Source: JAFLBB01 sp040007195 (lineage in GTDB: Bacteria > Acidobacteriota > Terriglobia > Bryobacterales > Bryobacteraceae). From it: 32,100 nt of DNA. The notes beneath the pieces were generated by a model, which saw only the letters and a program-made list of their open reading frames with translations, made no database searches and was not told the origin of the DNA. This document shows, in pieces, positions 31,153 through 32,100 of this stretch. How positions within the stretch are numbered: position 1 is the stretch's first letter; every line of letters starts with the position of its first letter. The position numbers and the translations under genes are program-made. The stretch covers positions 1 through 32,100 of the forward strand of contig JBDTVQ010000028.1 of assembly GCA_040007195.1 (NCBI GenBank), read 5' to 3'.

Positions 31153-32100
31153 ATGAAGCGCTATCGGTGTGTTCTTGCCCTGCTCATGACGGCCGGTCTC
31201 GCGTCTGCCAAGCACGATGTGGTGGAGCGGGTCCAGTCGGCCAAAACGGTATTTGAAGAAATCATGTCCTCGTCGGATAAATCAATCCCGCGGGACCTGT
31301 TGGAAAAAGCGCACTGCCTTGTGATCGTGCCCTCGCTGAAGCGTGGGGGATTCATCGTCGGTGCGCAGTACGGCGTAGGCGTGGCCACATGCAGGCAGGC
31401 TGACGGCACAGGCTGGACCGGGCCTTCCACGGTGCGCATGGAAGGCGGAAGCCTGGGCTTGCAGATCGGCGGCGGCGAAACCGACGTCGTGATGATGATC
31501 ATGAACGCCAGCGGCGCGCAGAAGTTGATGAAGAGCGAATTTACGCTCGGCGGCGAAGGCGCTGTGATGGCGGGTCCCGTAGGTCGCGCGGCGACAGCGG
31601 AAACCGACGCTTACATGCGGGCGGAGATCCTCTCTTATTCGCGATCGCGCGGTGTGTTTGCCGGTGTGGCGATCAAGGGGTCGACGCTTCGATCCGACGA
31701 TGACGACAACAAGGTGCTCTACGGCCACGCGGTTTCGCATGCCGACGTGCTGAACGGGCGCGAAAAGACGCCAGCCTCGGCCGTTCCACTGCTGGCGGCG
31801 ATTAGCAGGTATTCGATTAGCGAGAAGCCCAGCAGCGGTGCGGCGAACTACCGCTCAAACTCGCGGGTGCCGATCGTGAAGGCCGCCTACATGCCGGAGA
31901 CTTCCAAGACTTCCGACAAATCGCAATCGCGAATGATGCGTGAAGTACGGCATGAACTGGTAACGCTGCCTTACTACGGCGTATTCGACAACCTCATGTA
32001 CAAGGTCGAAGGCGGCACTGTGACGTTGATGGGCCAAGTGGCGCGGCCGACGCTGAAGAGCAGCGCGGAAAACGTGGTGAAGGATATCGAGGGCGTGGAC
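31153..32100 (+). CDS. SYLF (Ysc84)-BON domain secreted protein, truncated at window edge
   Basis: The frame runs from ATG 31153 through 316 codons to the edge and is not closed. A signal peptide (MKRYRCVLALLMTAGLASA) precedes a SYLF/Ysc84 lipid-binding-type domain (about 30-195): IPRDLLEKAHCLVIVPSLKR, FIVGAQYGVG, LGLQIGGGETDVVMMI and LSYSRSRGVFAGVAIKGS. A BON domain begins near 270: ELVTLPYYGVFDNLMYKVEG and VTLMGQVARPTLKSSA, of the type that binds membranes or other proteins in OsmY-like stress proteins. The mature protein is expected in the periplasm, perhaps membrane-associated. AAGGAG lies 6 bases before the start. It is controlled by the sigma-54 promoter upstream. Whether a second BON domain follows cannot be seen. 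Confidence 0.9.
   Translation, partial: MKRYRCVLALLMTAGLASAKHDVVERVQSAKTVFEEIMSSSDKSIPRDLLEKAHCLVIVPSLKRGGFIVGAQYGVGVATCRQADGTGWTGPSTVRMEGGSLGLQIGGGETDVVMMIMNASGAQKLMKSEFTLGGEGAVMAGPVGRAATAETDAYMRAEILSYSRSRGVFAGVAIKGSTLRSDDDDNKVLYGHAVSHADVLNGREKTPASAVPLLAAISRYSISEKPSSGAANYRSNSRVPIVKAAYMPETSKTSDKSQSRMMREVRHELVTLPYYGVFDNLMYKVEGGTVTLMGQVARPTLKSSAENVVKDIEGVD

Overview
The window looks like a chromosomal stretch from an Acidobacteriota genome of the Solibacter/Bryobacter type. This is an inference from gene content: an Oar-like TonB-dependent receptor with an N-terminal carboxypeptidase-regulatory domain, a PSCyt1-DUF1549-DUF1553 / DUF1501 pair, a DUF1080 hydrolase, several Tat-signalled enzymes, secreted small-domain proteins, high GC and dense coding on both strands. 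I see no rRNA, tRNA, CRISPR array, insertion sequence or prophage. Both window edges cut genes.

Layout. (1) 1-4844, minus strand: queC, then a TPR/NfrA-PelB-like outer-membrane protein, a secreted GHL10-like glycosidase and the first 55 codons of a sensor histidine kinase. The middle pair resembles the porin plus hydrolase halves of synthase-type exopolysaccharide export. (2) 4923-10572: a plus-strand Tat-exported Gfo/Idh/MocA oxidoreductase converges on a four-gene minus-strand run (DUF1080 3-keto-glycoside hydrolase, aldo/keto reductase, BsuPI-domain secreted protein, formylglycine sulfatase), plausibly a periplasmic glycan-processing set. (3) 10597-16537, plus: rluE-like pseudouridine synthase, PSCyt1-DUF1549-DUF1553 protein, DUF1501 protein and TrpB2, tightly spaced. 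(4) 16606-18139, plus: a CpaE/TadZ-like ATPase lacking the P-loop lysine and an AhpD-like CxxC protein one base apart. (5) 18180-21846, minus: a small Cys-rich zinc-ribbon protein, an alpha-glucan phosphorylase and a 69-residue membrane protein. (6) 22047-23899, plus: a secreted HExxH protein and an ankyrin-phytanoyl-dioxygenase fusion. (7) 24357-30945, plus: TonB-dependent receptor, a Tat-exported HisC-like PLP aminotransferase, a SulP transporter without STAS domain and an Rrf2 regulator with cysteines placed for an Fe-S cluster. The last three are 2-4 bases apart. (8) 31153 to the right edge, plus: a SYLF (Ysc84)-BON protein behind a textbook sigma-54 promoter.

The best candidates for something undescribed are region 7 (a receptor, a periplasmic PLP enzyme, an anion transporter and a redox/Fe-S regulator in one unit, with a structured leader and a large intercistronic hairpin), the region 1 export pair, the ankyrin-dioxygenase fusion, and the sigma-54-driven SYLF-BON gene. 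Gene starts were moved from the longest open frame wherever a ribosome site or signal peptide argued for it; each case is noted.
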